From: Aliirhizobium smilacinae
GTDB lineage: Bacteria > Pseudomonadota > Alphaproteobacteria > Rhizobiales > Rhizobiaceae
Reading direction: 5' to 3'
Assembly (NCBI RefSeq): GCF_006335145.1
Contig: NZ_VDMN01000005.1
Location: 62,001-126,000 of the forward strand
Length of the DNA stretch: 64,000 bases
Shown: positions 23,807-33,467 of the stretch, piece by piece
Numbering within the stretch: the stretch's first letter is position 1
Layout: every line of letters starts with the position of its first letter
Program-made: the position numbers and the translations under genes
Notes under the pieces: generated by a model
What the model saw: the letters and a program-made list of their open reading frames with translations, nothing else
Databases searched by the model: none
What the model was told of the DNA's origin: nothing

Positions 23807-25036
23807 ATGCAAGGGATATCCCGATCAGTGCTGCCGCAACTGCGTCTTGTCGTGTCGGCATTGGTGGTCTGGCTTGTCTTTCTCTCCGCATCACAAGCTG
23901 AAAACCAGACGCCGGTCACGGTCGTCGTCGCCCGGCAGGGGGAGGTGACGGAGAAAATCCCCGTTGTCGGCTCGCTCATCGCCAGGGAGGAGGTAGAGGT
24001 TCAACCGTTTATCGAAGGGCGCGTCATCGAGCATATCCTTGCCGAAGTGGGGCAGCGGGTCGAGCGAGGGCAGCCGCTTGCCCTGATCGATACGACCGAA
24101 GCGCGAATGCTGCTCGACAAGAATTCCGTGAGCATGCTGCGGGCGAGAGCCGCCGCCGAGGTGGAAGGCAGCAGGCTCGATGTTGCTGCGGTCGGCGAGG
24201 CGGAGGCGCGCAAGGCGCTGGAGCGTAGTCGGGCGTTGCAGCCCAAGGGCGCAGTATCGCAACAGCTTCTGGATGAGCACGAAAACGCCCATGCCCGCGC
24301 CGTTGCGGAACTAAGACTCGCGCGCCAGTCCCTCGCTCTGGCGGAAGCCGATGCCGAACTGATCGCCCGCGAGCGAAAGGAAATCGCGCTGACGGTCGAG
24401 CGCAGCACGGTGAGGGCGCCTGATGCCGGGCTGGTGCTCAAGCGGGCTGCTCGGATCGGCGCGATGACCTCGGCATCCGCAAGCCCTTTGTTTGTCATCG
24501 CCAAGGATGCCGCGATCGAATTTGTCACGCAGGTGACCGAAACAAGCTTCATGCGGCTCGACGAGGGCATGCGCGCGCAGATCAGCCTGCCGGGATACGA
24601 AGGCCTGCTCGGCGGCAGGTTGCGACTGACCGCAGCGCAGATCGATCCGGTTACCCGCAGCGGTGAGGTACGCATCGAACTTGATGAAACGGATGGACTG
24701 AAGCCGGGCGTCTTCGCTCGCGGCAGCATCAACGCCTCGCCACGGCGCAACATTCTCCTGCCTGGAAGCGCGGTCAATACAGCAAGCGGCGCGAGCAATG
24801 TCTTCGTGGTCAAAGATGGCGTCGTGGATCGTCGCAACGTGACCGTGGGTGTGCGGCAAGAGGGCCTTGTCGAGATTGTCGATGGGCTCAGCGATGGCGA
24901 GATCGTGGTGCTGAAATCCGGTGGGTTTCTCAAAACCCAGGAAAAGGTTCGGCCTGTTCTTGCCGTGTCCGATCGACCGACTGCAAATCATGTCGCTTCG
25001 GCTTTTGCCGTCGAACACAGGGAGATGGCGCGATGA
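23807..25036 (+). CDS. RND efflux periplasmic adaptor (membrane fusion protein)
   Basis: A 409-residue HlyD/AcrA-type adaptor. The signal or anchor segment LRLVVSALVVWLVFLSASQA is at about 12-31. The split lipoyl/barrel-sandwich halves are EVQPFIEGRVIEHILAEVGQ and STVRAPDAGLVLKRAARIGA, with an alpha-helical hairpin between (about 100-190). The C-terminal part has beta-barrel and membrane-proximal domains. No lipobox Cys is visible. It overlaps the transporter gene by four bases (ATGA). No outer-membrane factor gene is adjacent. Confidence 0.92.
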   Translation: MQGISRSVLPQLRLVVSALVVWLVFLSASQAENQTPVTVVVARQGEVTEKIPVVGSLIAREEVEVQPFIEGRVIEHILAEVGQRVERGQPLALIDTTEARMLLDKNSVSMLRARAAAEVEGSRLDVAAVGEAEARKALERSRALQPKGAVSQQLLDEHENAHARAVAELRLARQSLALAEADAELIARERKEIALTVERSTVRAPDAGLVLKRAARIGAMTSASASPLFVIAKDAAIEFVTQVTETSFMRLDEGMRAQISLPGYEGLLGGRLRLTAAQIDPVTRSGEVRIELDETDGLKPGVFARGSINASPRRNILLPGSAVNTASGASNVFVVKDGVVDRRNVTVGVRQEGLVEIVDGLSDGEIVVLKSGGFLKTQEKVRPVLAVSDRPTANHVASAFAVEHREMAR

Positions 25037-28000
25037 ACGGCAATATCTCCGCCTGGGCGATCCGCAATCCTCTTCCATCCATCCTTTTTTTCGTGATCCT
25101 GGCGGTGGTCGGTCTCTACAGTTTCACCCGCCTGCCGGTCACGCATTTCCCTACGATCATCACGCCTGCAGTCAAGGTAACTGTTGAGCAATCGGGTGCA
25201 ACGCCGATCGAACTGGAAACCGAAGTTACGCGGCTTGTCGAAAATGCGATCGCGTCGCTTCCGGGCATCAAGGAACTATCCTCCACGATCGGCGAGGGAC
25301 GTTCGGTCACAACGGTGGAATTCGAACTCGGCCTTGTTTCGCCAGATCGTGCGATGAACGATGTGCGTGACGTGATCGCGCGGATCAGGGGCGATCTGCC
25401 AGGAACCATCGACGAACCGATTATCGAGCGCATTGAGGAGGAAGCGCAGTCCATCGTTACCTATGCGGTTGCCAGTCAGGAGATGACGGTAGCCGAACTC
25501 TCCTGGTTCATCGACGACACCGTGATGCGAGATCTGCAGGGCCTTTCCGGTGTGGGGCGTATCGATCGGATCGGTGGTGCCGACCGCGAGATCCATGTCG
25601 AACTCGATGCGGACCGGCTACAGGCACTCTCGCTTTCCGTGAACTCGGTGAACGAAACGATCATGGAAACCCAGTTCGACCGATCCGGCGGGCGCAGTGA
25701 TATGGAAGGCCGCGAGCAGGTGCTGACGACCGCCGCCGCTGCCGGTACCGTTGAGGGGATTGCAGAAACGCGTCTGTCGCTTGGTGGTGAAAACTCCGTC
25801 CGGTTGGCGGATGTCGCGACTGTGAGCGATATGTTTGCCGAACCTCGTTCATTCGCGACGCTGAACGGCGCCGATGTTGTCGGTTTCTCCGTTTATCGCT
25901 CGCAGGGGGCAAGCGATGTGACCGTTGCCAAAGAGGTGGCGGGTGCCGTCGAAAAATTAGGTGTCGGCCATCCCGATCTTCGTTTCGAAATCGTCGATGA
26001 CACTGTTTCTTATACCTCCGGAAATTATCGGTCGGCGATGCACACGCTGCTCGAAGGAGCGGCACTCTCGATCGTGATAGTTTTCCTGTTCCTGCGTGAT
26101 TGGCGCGCGACGCTGGTTGCGGCCGTCGCTCTGCCGTTATCGATCATCCCGACATTCTTTGCGATCGATCTGCTTGGCTTCTCGCTCAACATTCTCAGTC
26201 TGTTGGCAATCACGCTGGTGACAGGCATCCTGATCGATGATGCCATCGTCGAGATCGAGAACGTTGTCCGTCATCGCAATATGGGCAAATCAGCTTACAG
26301 AGCGGCACTCGATGCGTCTGGCGAAATCGGTCTTGCGGTGATTGCGATTTCGGCGACGATCATCGCTGTCTTTGCGCCCGTTGGCCTGATGAGCGGTGTC
26401 GTCGGGCTCTACTTCCGGGAATTTGGACTGACGGTGGCAATTGCGGTGTTCTTCTCGCTGTTGGTGGCCCGGATGATCACCCCCGTCATGGCGGCCTATA
26501 TGATGAGCGCCGCTCACCCGATCGAAGCAAAGCAGGGGAGATTGTTGCTCGGCTACCAGAGTTTTTTGCGACAGACTCTTCGCTGGAAATGGGTGACGGT
26601 CATATCCGCCTTCGGGTTATTCATTCTTGCGATGATCGCGCTCATGTCGGTACCGACCACGTTCCTACCGGCAGAAGATTCCGGGCGCCTGACGCTGACT
26701 GTCGAATTGCCGCCAGGCTCAAGCCTTGCCGACACCCGTGAGGTAACTGATAGGATCGCGGCCACGATCGGTCAGGTCGATGAGGTCGAAGGTGTGCTGG
26801 TTCGGGCCGGATCGAGCATGAGCGGCCAGCAGGACGTGCGTTACGCCGTCGTCTCGATCGATCTCCTGCACAAGGTCGAGCGTAGCCGGTCCTCCTTTGC
26901 GATCGAAGCCGAACTTGAAAAGACGTTGATCGACATTCCGGACGTTCGCCTGCGCTTTCTCAACGATCGCGGTGGTCGCGACATATCATTCTCTGTGCTG
27001 GGCAGTAACGGTGCCGTCGTTCAGAACGCGACCGACCAAATCCTTCGGGAGATGGCCGCGGACGGTAGCTTCGTCGGACCGACAAGCGATAACGTCGCGA
27101 TGCGGCCAGAGCTTCGCATGACGGTCGATACCGAGAAAGCGACAACGCTCGGCGTCTCGACCGCAGCCATTGCCAGCACGATGCGGATTTCGACGATTGG
27201 CGATGTGGATTCGCGCCTGGCGAATTTCGTCGAAGGCTCGCGCCAAATCCCGATCCGCGTTGTTCTTGATCGAGCCGCGCGAGGCCGATTACCGGTGTTT
27301 GAAACGCTGAGTGTGCCGACCGCAAACGGGGGGCAATTGCCGCTGTCCGCTATCGCCGCGATCAGCTTCGACGAGACCGTCGCCGCGATCGATCGCTTCG
27401 ACCGTCAGCGCCGGATCGAAATCGGCGCTGATATGGCCGCTGGTTTGACTTCAGGGCAAGGGCTTGAGCGCCTGATGCAGCTCGATAGCGTCAAAAAACT
27501 GCCTGACGGCGTGCGTGTCCAGGCAACCGGCGATTCGGATACGGAGGGCGATGTCTTCGAAAGCTTTGCGGTCGCGATGGGAGGGGGCATCATGCTGGTG
27601 CTTATCGTTCTCATCCTGCTCTTCAAGAGCATAGTGTCGCCCTGGACCATTCTTGCATCTTTGCCGCTTTCCATAGGTGGCGTCGTGGCTGGCCTTCTCA
27701 TAAGCGGATACCCGATATCCCTGCCCGTCGTGATCGGCATCCTGATGCTGATGGGCATCGTGACCAAAAATGCGATCATGCTGGTTGATTTTGCCATCGA
27801 GCGGGAGGCGCATGGGCTTTCCCGTGGTGAGGCGATCGTCGAGGCATGCCGGGAGCGCGTGCGCCCGATCATCATGACGACGCTTGCGATGGTCGGCGGC
27901 ATGCTGCCGTCGGCTTTCGGGATCGGAGAAGGCGGCGAGTTTCGGGCTCCGATGGCAATCTCCGTGATCGGCGGATTGCTTGTCTCCACCGTCCTATCGC

Positions 28001-28116
28001 TGATCGTGATCCCATCGCTGCACCTGATCGTCTCGGATATCGGCGATCGCGTCAGTCACGTCTTCCGGCCTTTCCTCCAGTCGGCCGAAGCGGGCTCGAA
28101 AGAGATCCGACAATAA
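25033..28116 (+). CDS. RND family multidrug/solute efflux transporter (AcrB/MdtB-like)
   Basis: A 1027-residue inner-membrane proton antiporter with the RND two-fold repeat: a TM1 start SAWAIRNPLPSILFFVILAV, two large periplasmic loops and about 12 TM segments. TM4 carries the proton-relay acidic pair in GILIDDAIVEIENV. The TM10-11 region KNAIMLVDFA also matches the family. It works with the adaptor encoded just upstream and an unlinked TolC-type channel. The substrate is unknown; the sequence resembles alphaproteobacterial multidrug pumps. Confidence 0.95.
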   Translation: MNGNISAWAIRNPLPSILFFVILAVVGLYSFTRLPVTHFPTIITPAVKVTVEQSGATPIELETEVTRLVENAIASLPGIKELSSTIGEGRSVTTVEFELGLVSPDRAMNDVRDVIARIRGDLPGTIDEPIIERIEEEAQSIVTYAVASQEMTVAELSWFIDDTVMRDLQGLSGVGRIDRIGGADREIHVELDADRLQALSLSVNSVNETIMETQFDRSGGRSDMEGREQVLTTAAAAGTVEGIAETRLSLGGENSVRLADVATVSDMFAEPRSFATLNGADVVGFSVYRSQGASDVTVAKEVAGAVEKLGVGHPDLRFEIVDDTVSYTSGNYRSAMHTLLEGAALSIVIVFLFLRDWRATLVAAVALPLSIIPTFFAIDLLGFSLNILSLLAITLVTGILIDDAIVEIENVVRHRNMGKSAYRAALDASGEIGLAVIAISATIIAVFAPVGLMSGVVGLYFREFGLTVAIAVFFSLLVARMITPVMAAYMMSAAHPIEAKQGRLLLGYQSFLRQTLRWKWVTVISAFGLFILAMIALMSVPTTFLPAEDSGRLTLTVELPPGSSLADTREVTDRIAATIGQVDEVEGVLVRAGSSMSGQQDVRYAVVSIDLLHKVERSRSSFAIEAELEKTLIDIPDVRLRFLNDRGGRDISFSVLGSNGAVVQNATDQILREMAADGSFVGPTSDNVAMRPELRMTVDTEKATTLGVSTAAIASTMRISTIGDVDSRLANFVEGSRQIPIRVVLDRAARGRLPVFETLSVPTANGGQLPLSAIAAISFDETVAAIDRFDRQRRIEIGADMAAGLTSGQGLERLMQLDSVKKLPDGVRVQATGDSDTEGDVFESFAVAMGGGIMLVLIVLILLFKSIVSPWTILASLPLSIGGVVAGLLISGYPISLPVVIGILMLMGIVTKNAIMLVDFAIEREAHGLSRGEAIVEACRERVRPIIMTTLAMVGGMLPSAFGIGEGGEFRAPMAISVIGGLLVSTVLSLIVIPSLHLIVSDIGDRVSHVFRPFLQSAEAGSKEIRQ

Positions 28117-28165
28117 GCGCGCCATCACCGCACGGCTTCCCCAGGCCGATCCCTGGCGCGCTTTT

Positions 28166-28207
28166 GACGGGGCCAGCTTCCGCAGGCTGGCCCCGTCATC
28201 TTTTTCT
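28166..28207 (+). terminator. Rho-independent terminator after the RND operon
   Basis: A 12-bp perfect stem GACGGGGCCAGC/GCTGGCCCCGTC (28166-28177 with 28186-28197) is followed by ATCTTTTTCT. It begins 50 bases after the RND stop codon. Confidence 0.85.
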
Positions 28208-28472
28208 AGGGATTTGACTGAAGCCAATATTGCCCAAGGCAAAATGGCAGCGTTCGTGGAGGGGAGTGAATTGCGATGAGGCAAAAATATCGGGTGGCTG
28301 ACTGCACGATGCCGCTATGCCTTATGTCAGCGGAAACAATGCTTTTTCGCTAGTGTTTTTCGATTGGCTTCTCAGTTTTCGGGCCGCCGCATTCAGAAGC
28401 ATGGGGCATTGCGGTTCGGTAGGAAACCTTCCGATGGTGGTCACCTTCCATCAGTCAGGATGCGGCTGACCT

Positions 28473-28589
28473 TTAATAGCTGCCATCCACCAAAAGCATC
28501 AGAATGATGGGGCCGCCTAAAAGAGCTCCGATCACGACGGCCGACACCAGTACCTGGAAGATAAGGCGCGATAGCGTTCTCCGGGCCAT
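28473..28589 (-). CDS. Possible 38-residue single-pass membrane peptide
   Basis: The minus-strand ATG at 28589 opens a 38-codon frame reading MARRTLSRLIFQVLVSAV and continuing through a strongly hydrophobic GALLGGPIILMLLV to a stop at 28473. A positively charged N-terminus followed by one transmembrane helix is typical of genuine small membrane proteins. The ribosome site is weak. The rest of the gap 28208-28729 shows nothing recognisable. Confidence 0.35.
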   Translation of the reverse strand: MARRTLSRLIFQVLVSAVVIGALLGGPIILMLLVDGSY

Positions 28590-28729
28590 TCAGGGCGATC
28601 CGTACCTGTTGGATAGCGAATTCCTGCGTGGGTGTTTTGAGCGCGGAGCGCTGCGAAACAAACCTGATCCTGGAACGCACGATAGGCTGTGGTTTTTCCC
28701 GGCACTCGTGTGCGTGACACTGTTCAATT

Positions 28730-29008
28730 TCAAACGCCTGCAAGGCTCTGCAGATGTCTGACAATGTCGCCAACCGTCAGAAATCGGTCAGCCGCATCGT
28801 CGCCGATCTTGCAGCCAAATTCTTCCTCGAAGACCATCACCAACTCAGTGATCTCCAGCGAGTCTGCGCAGAGGTCGTGCGACAGGCTAGCCTCTTCAAC
28901 GACAAGCTCCCTGGGAAGGTCGAGATAGGTCGCAATGATGCCTTTGACTCTGTCATTCAGGTCTTCGTTGGTCGGCCGGCGAAAACCGGCATCGGGTTTA
29001 GTTTGCAT
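28730..29008 (-). CDS. Acyl carrier protein
   Basis: A 92-residue ACP. The phosphopantetheine attachment Ser50 is in the DSLE motif (LCADSLEITELVMVFEEEFG), within an acidic four-helix domain. It is not AcpP-like in context because no fab genes are nearby. It lies downstream of a PAP2 phosphatase on the same strand, so it may serve a specialised acyl modification such as lipid A or membrane lipid tailoring (inference). The ATG at 29008 is chosen; a GTG at 29050 is an alternative start. Confidence 0.88.
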   Translation of the reverse strand: MQTKPDAGFRRPTNEDLNDRVKGIIATYLDLPRELVVEEASLSHDLCADSLEITELVMVFEEEFGCKIGDDAADRFLTVGDIVRHLQSLAGV

Positions 29009-29158
29009 GTTGGTCAGCTCTTTCGAGATTGCGATGGGAGATGTCTTCACTTGATAATTCGAGATACGTGCCGACAGTCGCCGAGGCGCAAAGTGCGCCC
29101 TTCGTCTGCCATCGTTCGGAAGGGCTGGAAACCGTGCGTGATGCCCAAACGCCCGGCC

Positions 29159-29929
29159 TCATTGAGTGCGCGGATAAGCGATATCAGTCGCGTTCCCACG
29201 TCGAGAAGATCCTCGTCGACCTCTATTCGGGTCGAGTTTTTCCCATCGTATTTGGCGCAATAGCCATTCGGCAGCGAACATCACAGCGGTGACGATGAGC
29301 ATGGAAAGCACGACGTCGGACAGATAGTGGCCTCCAAACAGTATGCGGTTGAAGGACAATGAGATTGCAAGCGACGCGAGCAGGATCTGTACAACCCTGC
29401 GCGTCACGTTCCAACCGATCGGGATGAGGTAAACCAGAGACATCATCGCCATTGCACCGGCCGCCTCTCCGGACGTGAATGAACAATTCGACGGGCAGGC
29501 CTGGGACATTTCCCAGGCAGCGGTTAGTGGTTGATCGCCCCCCAGGCCAATTGTGTCCCGTGGCCGGGCTCTTCCAAAAGTGTCTTTCAGGAACATATTC
29601 ACGATGAGCCCAACACCCATTCCATATGTGACCAGGGGAATAACCGCGCGCCCGAAATTGATGCCAGCCGCATCTCTCAAACGGCGCGACGCGATCAAAG
29701 CCATCGAAACGCCTATGACAACGACGCCGGCCCAGAAATTCGCCTGCCTGAGCGCCTGGAGAAACCCGTTGTGCCTGAGGGGGAATTGCTCGCCGTCAAA
29801 GAAATACCGTGAGACAGCCATATCGATCGACGGATTGAGATAAAACGCCGCGCTCGTCACCATCGTCGTCATTAGTACGAGCGAAAGGTGCAAACCTGCT
29901 TGCTTGCTGCGCGGGATCGATGACGTCAT
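29159..29929 (-). CDS. PAP2 family membrane phosphatase
   Basis: A 256-residue integral membrane phosphatase with about six hydrophobic segments. Motif 1 is KDTFGRARP. Motif 2 is SFTSGEAAG, where the usual SGH His is replaced by Glu. Motif 3 is NRILFGGHYLSDV, with the catalytic-type His preceding YLSD and Asn in place of the usual Ser. Relatives include LpxE-like lipid A phosphatases and undecaprenyl-diphosphate phosphatases. The SGE variant occurs in some membrane phosphatases, but loss of activity is possible. It precedes the ACP gene. The ATG at 29929 is used. Confidence 0.85.
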   Translation of the reverse strand: MTSSIPRSKQAGLHLSLVLMTTMVTSAAFYLNPSIDMAVSRYFFDGEQFPLRHNGFLQALRQANFWAGVVVIGVSMALIASRRLRDAAGINFGRAVIPLVTYGMGVGLIVNMFLKDTFGRARPRDTIGLGGDQPLTAAWEMSQACPSNCSFTSGEAAGAMAMMSLVYLIPIGWNVTRRVVQILLASLAISLSFNRILFGGHYLSDVVLSMLIVTAVMFAAEWLLRQIRWEKLDPNRGRRGSSRRGNATDIAYPRTQ

Positions 29930-30219
29930 AGGTTTGCTCCGAGTTTTCCGGGCAAGCCTAGTATCGGTCACAGGATCAGTTCATTTCGTCTTATTTCCTA
30001 ATGTTTCGCGCCTCTTTAGCGACGCCTGCCATAGGCTTGTTGAGCGTGTATTGATCGATCAACACGCTGTCCTATCGGTCTTGGAGTGCATTTGGCCTGC
30101 GTCCCGTTCGTTGGCTACCGTGACAGCTTCCCAATCCTCGCAACAAAACTTAATAAAGCGAAACATATGCTGTCCTGCCGACATGCGAAACGCGTGCAGT
30201 CAGGCGAGTGAGGGCAACA

Positions 30220-30945
30220 GTGGTGCAAGCAAATTCCGCCAATGCAAAGGTTCTGATTGTCGAGGACGATCCCGAAATCGGCAAGCTGCTTGCGCTGGCC
30301 ATTCAGGAAAACGGCATGATGGCGACCGTTGCGGAAAACGCGCATGTCATGAATGCCCTGCTGCGCAACAATGAATTCGATCTCATTATCTTGGATGTCA
30401 TGCTGCCCGGCGAGGATGGCCTGAGCATCTGCCGGCGTATCCGCTCGGAAAAAACGACGCCGATCATACTTTTGACCGCGCTCGGTGAAGAAGTCGATCG
30501 TATCGTCGGGCTGGAGGTCGGAGCCGATGACTATGTCACCAAGCCGTTCAGCCCCCGCGAAGTCGTCGCCCGTATCCGCAGCCTGCTTCGGCGCGCCTCC
30601 TATGGCTTGGTGACTACCGCGGTTCAGCGAAAACTGCGCTTCGAGGGCTGGCAGATCGACCCGCTGCGCCGCCAGTTGCACGATCCGAGCAATGCCCGGG
30701 TTGCGGTGACGACGACGGAATTCGACCTGCTGCTTGCCTTCTGCCGCAATCCGGGCCGGGTGATTACCCGCGAAGAGCTTCTTTCGCTCACCCATACCGG
30801 TCTTGCAGGGCCGATCGAGCGTAGCGTCGATGTTCATATCAGCCGTCTTCGGCAGAAGATCGAGGCGGATCCGAAGACCCCCGTCCTGCTGCAGACGGTG
30901 CGACTTGGCGGTTACATGTTTACCGCGAATGTTGAGCAGTCCTAA
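30220..30945 (+). CDS. OmpR-family response regulator
   Basis: A 241-residue two-domain regulator. The receiver (about 8-120) has acidic pocket VEDD, phospho-acceptor Asp59 in ILDVMLPG, Thr in LLTA and Lys in VTKPFSP. The C-terminal OmpR winged helix follows (TTTEFDLLLAF...RSVDVHISRLRQKIE). GTG codons at 30208, 30220 and 30223 are possible starts. GAGGG at 30210-30214 favours 30220 or 30223. Its likely partner kinase is at 32070, on the same strand but separated by the oppositely oriented MipA/OmpV gene. Confidence 0.92.
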   Translation: MVQANSANAKVLIVEDDPEIGKLLALAIQENGMMATVAENAHVMNALLRNNEFDLIILDVMLPGEDGLSICRRIRSEKTTPIILLTALGEEVDRIVGLEVGADDYVTKPFSPREVVARIRSLLRRASYGLVTTAVQRKLRFEGWQIDPLRRQLHDPSNARVAVTTTEFDLLLAFCRNPGRVITREELLSLTHTGLAGPIERSVDVHISRLRQKIEADPKTPVLLQTVRLGGYMFTANVEQS

Positions 30946-30962
30946 CGACTGGAAACAAAGAG

Positions 30963-30981
30963 GCCGGGCAGGACGCCCGGC
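30963..30981. terminator. Hairpin between convergent response regulator and MipA genes
   Basis: GCCGGGC/GCCCGGC with a 5-base loop lies between two convergent genes. T runs are poor on both sides (TTCGG to the right; TCTTTGTT read on the minus strand), so it is a weak bidirectional terminator candidate. Confidence 0.45.
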
Positions 30982-31008
30982 TTCGGTCATCTGACGTGTC
31001 TGTCCTTG

Positions 31009-31857
31009 TCAGAACTTGTAGCCGACAAAAAGGGAGGCGGAAGGCTGTGTTTTTTCTTCCACGATCGGGCTGTCCGCAGCGTCGCCGGTGAGGAAGCCTA
31101 CGCCTGCCTCACCGCGGACAAGCCAGTTTTCGCTCAACATGTAGATTGCCGATGCCGAAACGTTGACGCGCTTCAGGCCGGCTTCTGCCTTATATTCGGA
31201 TAGACCGGATCTTGCCGATTGGGCGGCAGTCACACCGAAATAGGATTCCATGTGCTTGTCGTTGGCAACCACCGCCTCGACACCCGCACCGAGGATGAGC
31301 CGTTCCGTTACCGGCGCCTGATACTCGGCACCAAACGTGCCGATCAGGCTCTCGCTGCCATTGATCGTCTGGTCGACGCTGGCATATATTTCAAAGCCGT
31401 TCCAGTTGTAGGACGCCTTGGCGCCGACGGTGGCCGCGAAGTCAATGTCGCCCAGCCCTTCCAGGCGGTCCGCGTCGTCATCGTCGCGTCCGCCCTCGTA
31501 GCCAACCTTGGCCGCGAGTGCGAAGCCGTCGTGACGGAGCGCGGTTATCGTCACGCCTCTCGGATCAATTTCCAGCCATTCGCCGTAGCTGAAAACCACG
31601 AATGGTACAGGTTGTATCTGGAAGTCTTTGCCGCCTTCATATTCAGGTTCGTAGATAGCCCCGGCGCCAACAATAAGGCTCCAGCTGCGTTCCGGTTTCT
31701 CCTTGTTGAACCGTTCCTCATCGAATGGCGGTTCAGGGGGCTGTCCTGACAGGCTCGCATCGGCGGCAAGCGTGATCGAAGCCGTGCCGACGATCGCAAG
31801 CGTGGCGTATAAGGCGCTTGCGAGAAGTCGCCGATCGGTCCGTTGGATAAAAGACAT
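31009..31857 (-). CDS. MipA/OmpV family outer membrane protein
   Basis: A 282-residue beta-barrel protein. It has a signal peptide of about 31 residues (ALYATLAIVGTASITLAADA). The family opening WSLIVGAGAIYEPEYEGGKD and many alternating amphipathic strands follow, and it ends in YKF with the C-terminal Phe needed for barrel assembly. MipA/OmpV proteins are scaffolds or porin-like proteins, often linked to envelope-stress two-component systems. It is embedded between the response regulator and kinase genes in opposite orientation, so it is the obvious candidate target of that system. Confidence 0.9.
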   Translation of the reverse strand: MSFIQRTDRRLLASALYATLAIVGTASITLAADASLSGQPPEPPFDEERFNKEKPERSWSLIVGAGAIYEPEYEGGKDFQIQPVPFVVFSYGEWLEIDPRGVTITALRHDGFALAAKVGYEGGRDDDDADRLEGLGDIDFAATVGAKASYNWNGFEIYASVDQTINGSESLIGTFGAEYQAPVTERLILGAGVEAVVANDKHMESYFGVTAAQSARSGLSEYKAEAGLKRVNVSASAIYMLSENWLVRGEAGVGFLTGDAADSPIVEEKTQPSASLFVGYKF

Positions 31858-32069
31858 GGGTGCTCCAGTGATTTGACACGGGCGTCACCCCGAAAAGCGA
31901 GCCGTGTTTGCAACGCATCTGTCCTGTCACGGGCGGAGCCGACACGGCATGTCTTTGTGTTACGCTTTATTGCGGGCGGGCGTTGGAACCCGATCGACAT
32001 AAAACTTAATGTCGTTTTTCGAATGAAGGCTTTATCCTCGGTCCGACCAGCCCCGCGACATGGGGCATA

Positions 32070-33434
32070 TTGTTTTCTATATCGGGCTGTGTAGCCCCAG
32101 GGGGCACTTTGGGATTTCGGGTCTCCCGGTTGATCTCGACCATACAAGGCCAGATCACCGCAGTGATTTTCGCTTGCCTGATCATTGCTTTCGTAATTGG
32201 TTCGACATTGGAAACCTGGGTTCGGGAGGAATACAACGCTCCCGATATGGAAAGTATGTCGGCCCAAGTGTCGGCGATCGCCTCGGTCCTCGCATCGGCT
32301 ACTCCCGCGGAAAAAGGTTTGGTTCTTGCCGCGGCCAATCGAGAAGACGGGCGTCTGAGCTTGCAGCCCCTCTCGTATTCCGAACGGTTCACCACATCCT
32401 CGCCTGACGAGCCCTTCCTTCAGATTGCAGTCGATCGGCTCATTCCTCCGGAAAATCATCCCGTACCATTCGGAGGCTGGAGGACGTTCGTTGATGGTAA
32501 ACGTGTTCTTGCCGCCAGGGTCGATAATGACACGCTTCTCGTAAGGGAACTTCCCGAAAGCTTCCTTCGTAACGACGCACTGATATTCGGCGCGAATTAT
32601 CTGGTCGCGACCGTCACGCTTCTCATCCTGTTTTCGGTCTTCGCGGTTCGGGCGCTCACCAGCCCGCTTCGACGTATCGCTTCCGCTGCGATGAAGGCGG
32701 ATATATCGCTTGGGCCCGCAATTTTCGAAGAGCGCGGGAGTGTCGAGATCGTGACGCTCGCCCGCGCGCTAAATGGCATGCAGCGCCGTATTTCGACGAT
32801 GGTCGAGTCGCGGACAAGAATGCTACGCGGCATCAGCCATGACCTGAGGACGCCGTTGACGCGCCTGCGGCTGCGGGCTGAACGGGTGAATGAGGGAGAA
32901 GTAAGGGAAGCACTGCTGGGAGATATCGAGCGTATCGACAGGCTGTTGAAGGAGAGCCTTGGCTACCTTCGTGACAACCATCAACGGGAACTATCGCAAC
33001 GCGCCGATTTGGCCTCAGTATTGCAGACAACCTGCGATGAGTTCGCCGATATGGGACATGACGTGAATTACAATGGCCCGGCACGCATGGTCACCAGATT
33101 TAAACCTCTGGCGCTGACGCGCGCGATCACCAATCTTTGCGAAAACGCTGTAAAGTTCGGCACTCATGTGAATGTCGAACTATGCATAAGTGATGGTCAG
33201 GCGATGATCGACGTCATGGATGATGGGCCCGGCATTCCTGAGGAATATCGGAGCCGCGTTCTTGAACCATTCTTCAAGGTGGATACGGCTCGCCACGACA
33301 CCGAAACCGGGTTCGGCCTCGGTCTTTCCATCGTTGTTGAAATCATCCAAGCCCATAATGGAAAATTGGTGCTGCTCGATCGAGAACACGGTGGGCTCGT
33401 GGCGAGGCTCGTACTGCCATTGGAGCAGAAGTAG
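32070..33434 (+). CDS. Sensor histidine kinase
   Basis: A 454-residue membrane kinase. TM1 is at about 29-46, followed by a periplasmic sensor of about 125 residues, and TM2 is at about 170-192. A HAMP linker and HisKA with His257 in RGISHDLRTPLTRL follow. The HATPase domain carries N-box NLCENAVKF, DDGPGIPEE and GFGLGLSIV. The start is a TTG at 32070; another TTG at 32112 is possible, and no ATG lies near. It probably pairs with the response regulator at 30220. Confidence 0.9.
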   Translation: MFSISGCVAPGGTLGFRVSRLISTIQGQITAVIFACLIIAFVIGSTLETWVREEYNAPDMESMSAQVSAIASVLASATPAEKGLVLAAANREDGRLSLQPLSYSERFTTSSPDEPFLQIAVDRLIPPENHPVPFGGWRTFVDGKRVLAARVDNDTLLVRELPESFLRNDALIFGANYLVATVTLLILFSVFAVRALTSPLRRIASAAMKADISLGPAIFEERGSVEIVTLARALNGMQRRISTMVESRTRMLRGISHDLRTPLTRLRLRAERVNEGEVREALLGDIERIDRLLKESLGYLRDNHQRELSQRADLASVLQTTCDEFADMGHDVNYNGPARMVTRFKPLALTRAITNLCENAVKFGTHVNVELCISDGQAMIDVMDDGPGIPEEYRSRVLEPFFKVDTARHDTETGFGLGLSIVVEIIQAHNGKLVLLDREHGGLVARLVLPLEQK

Positions 33435-33467
33435 TACGGCGGCAGGCCCCAAAACTCCACCATAATA

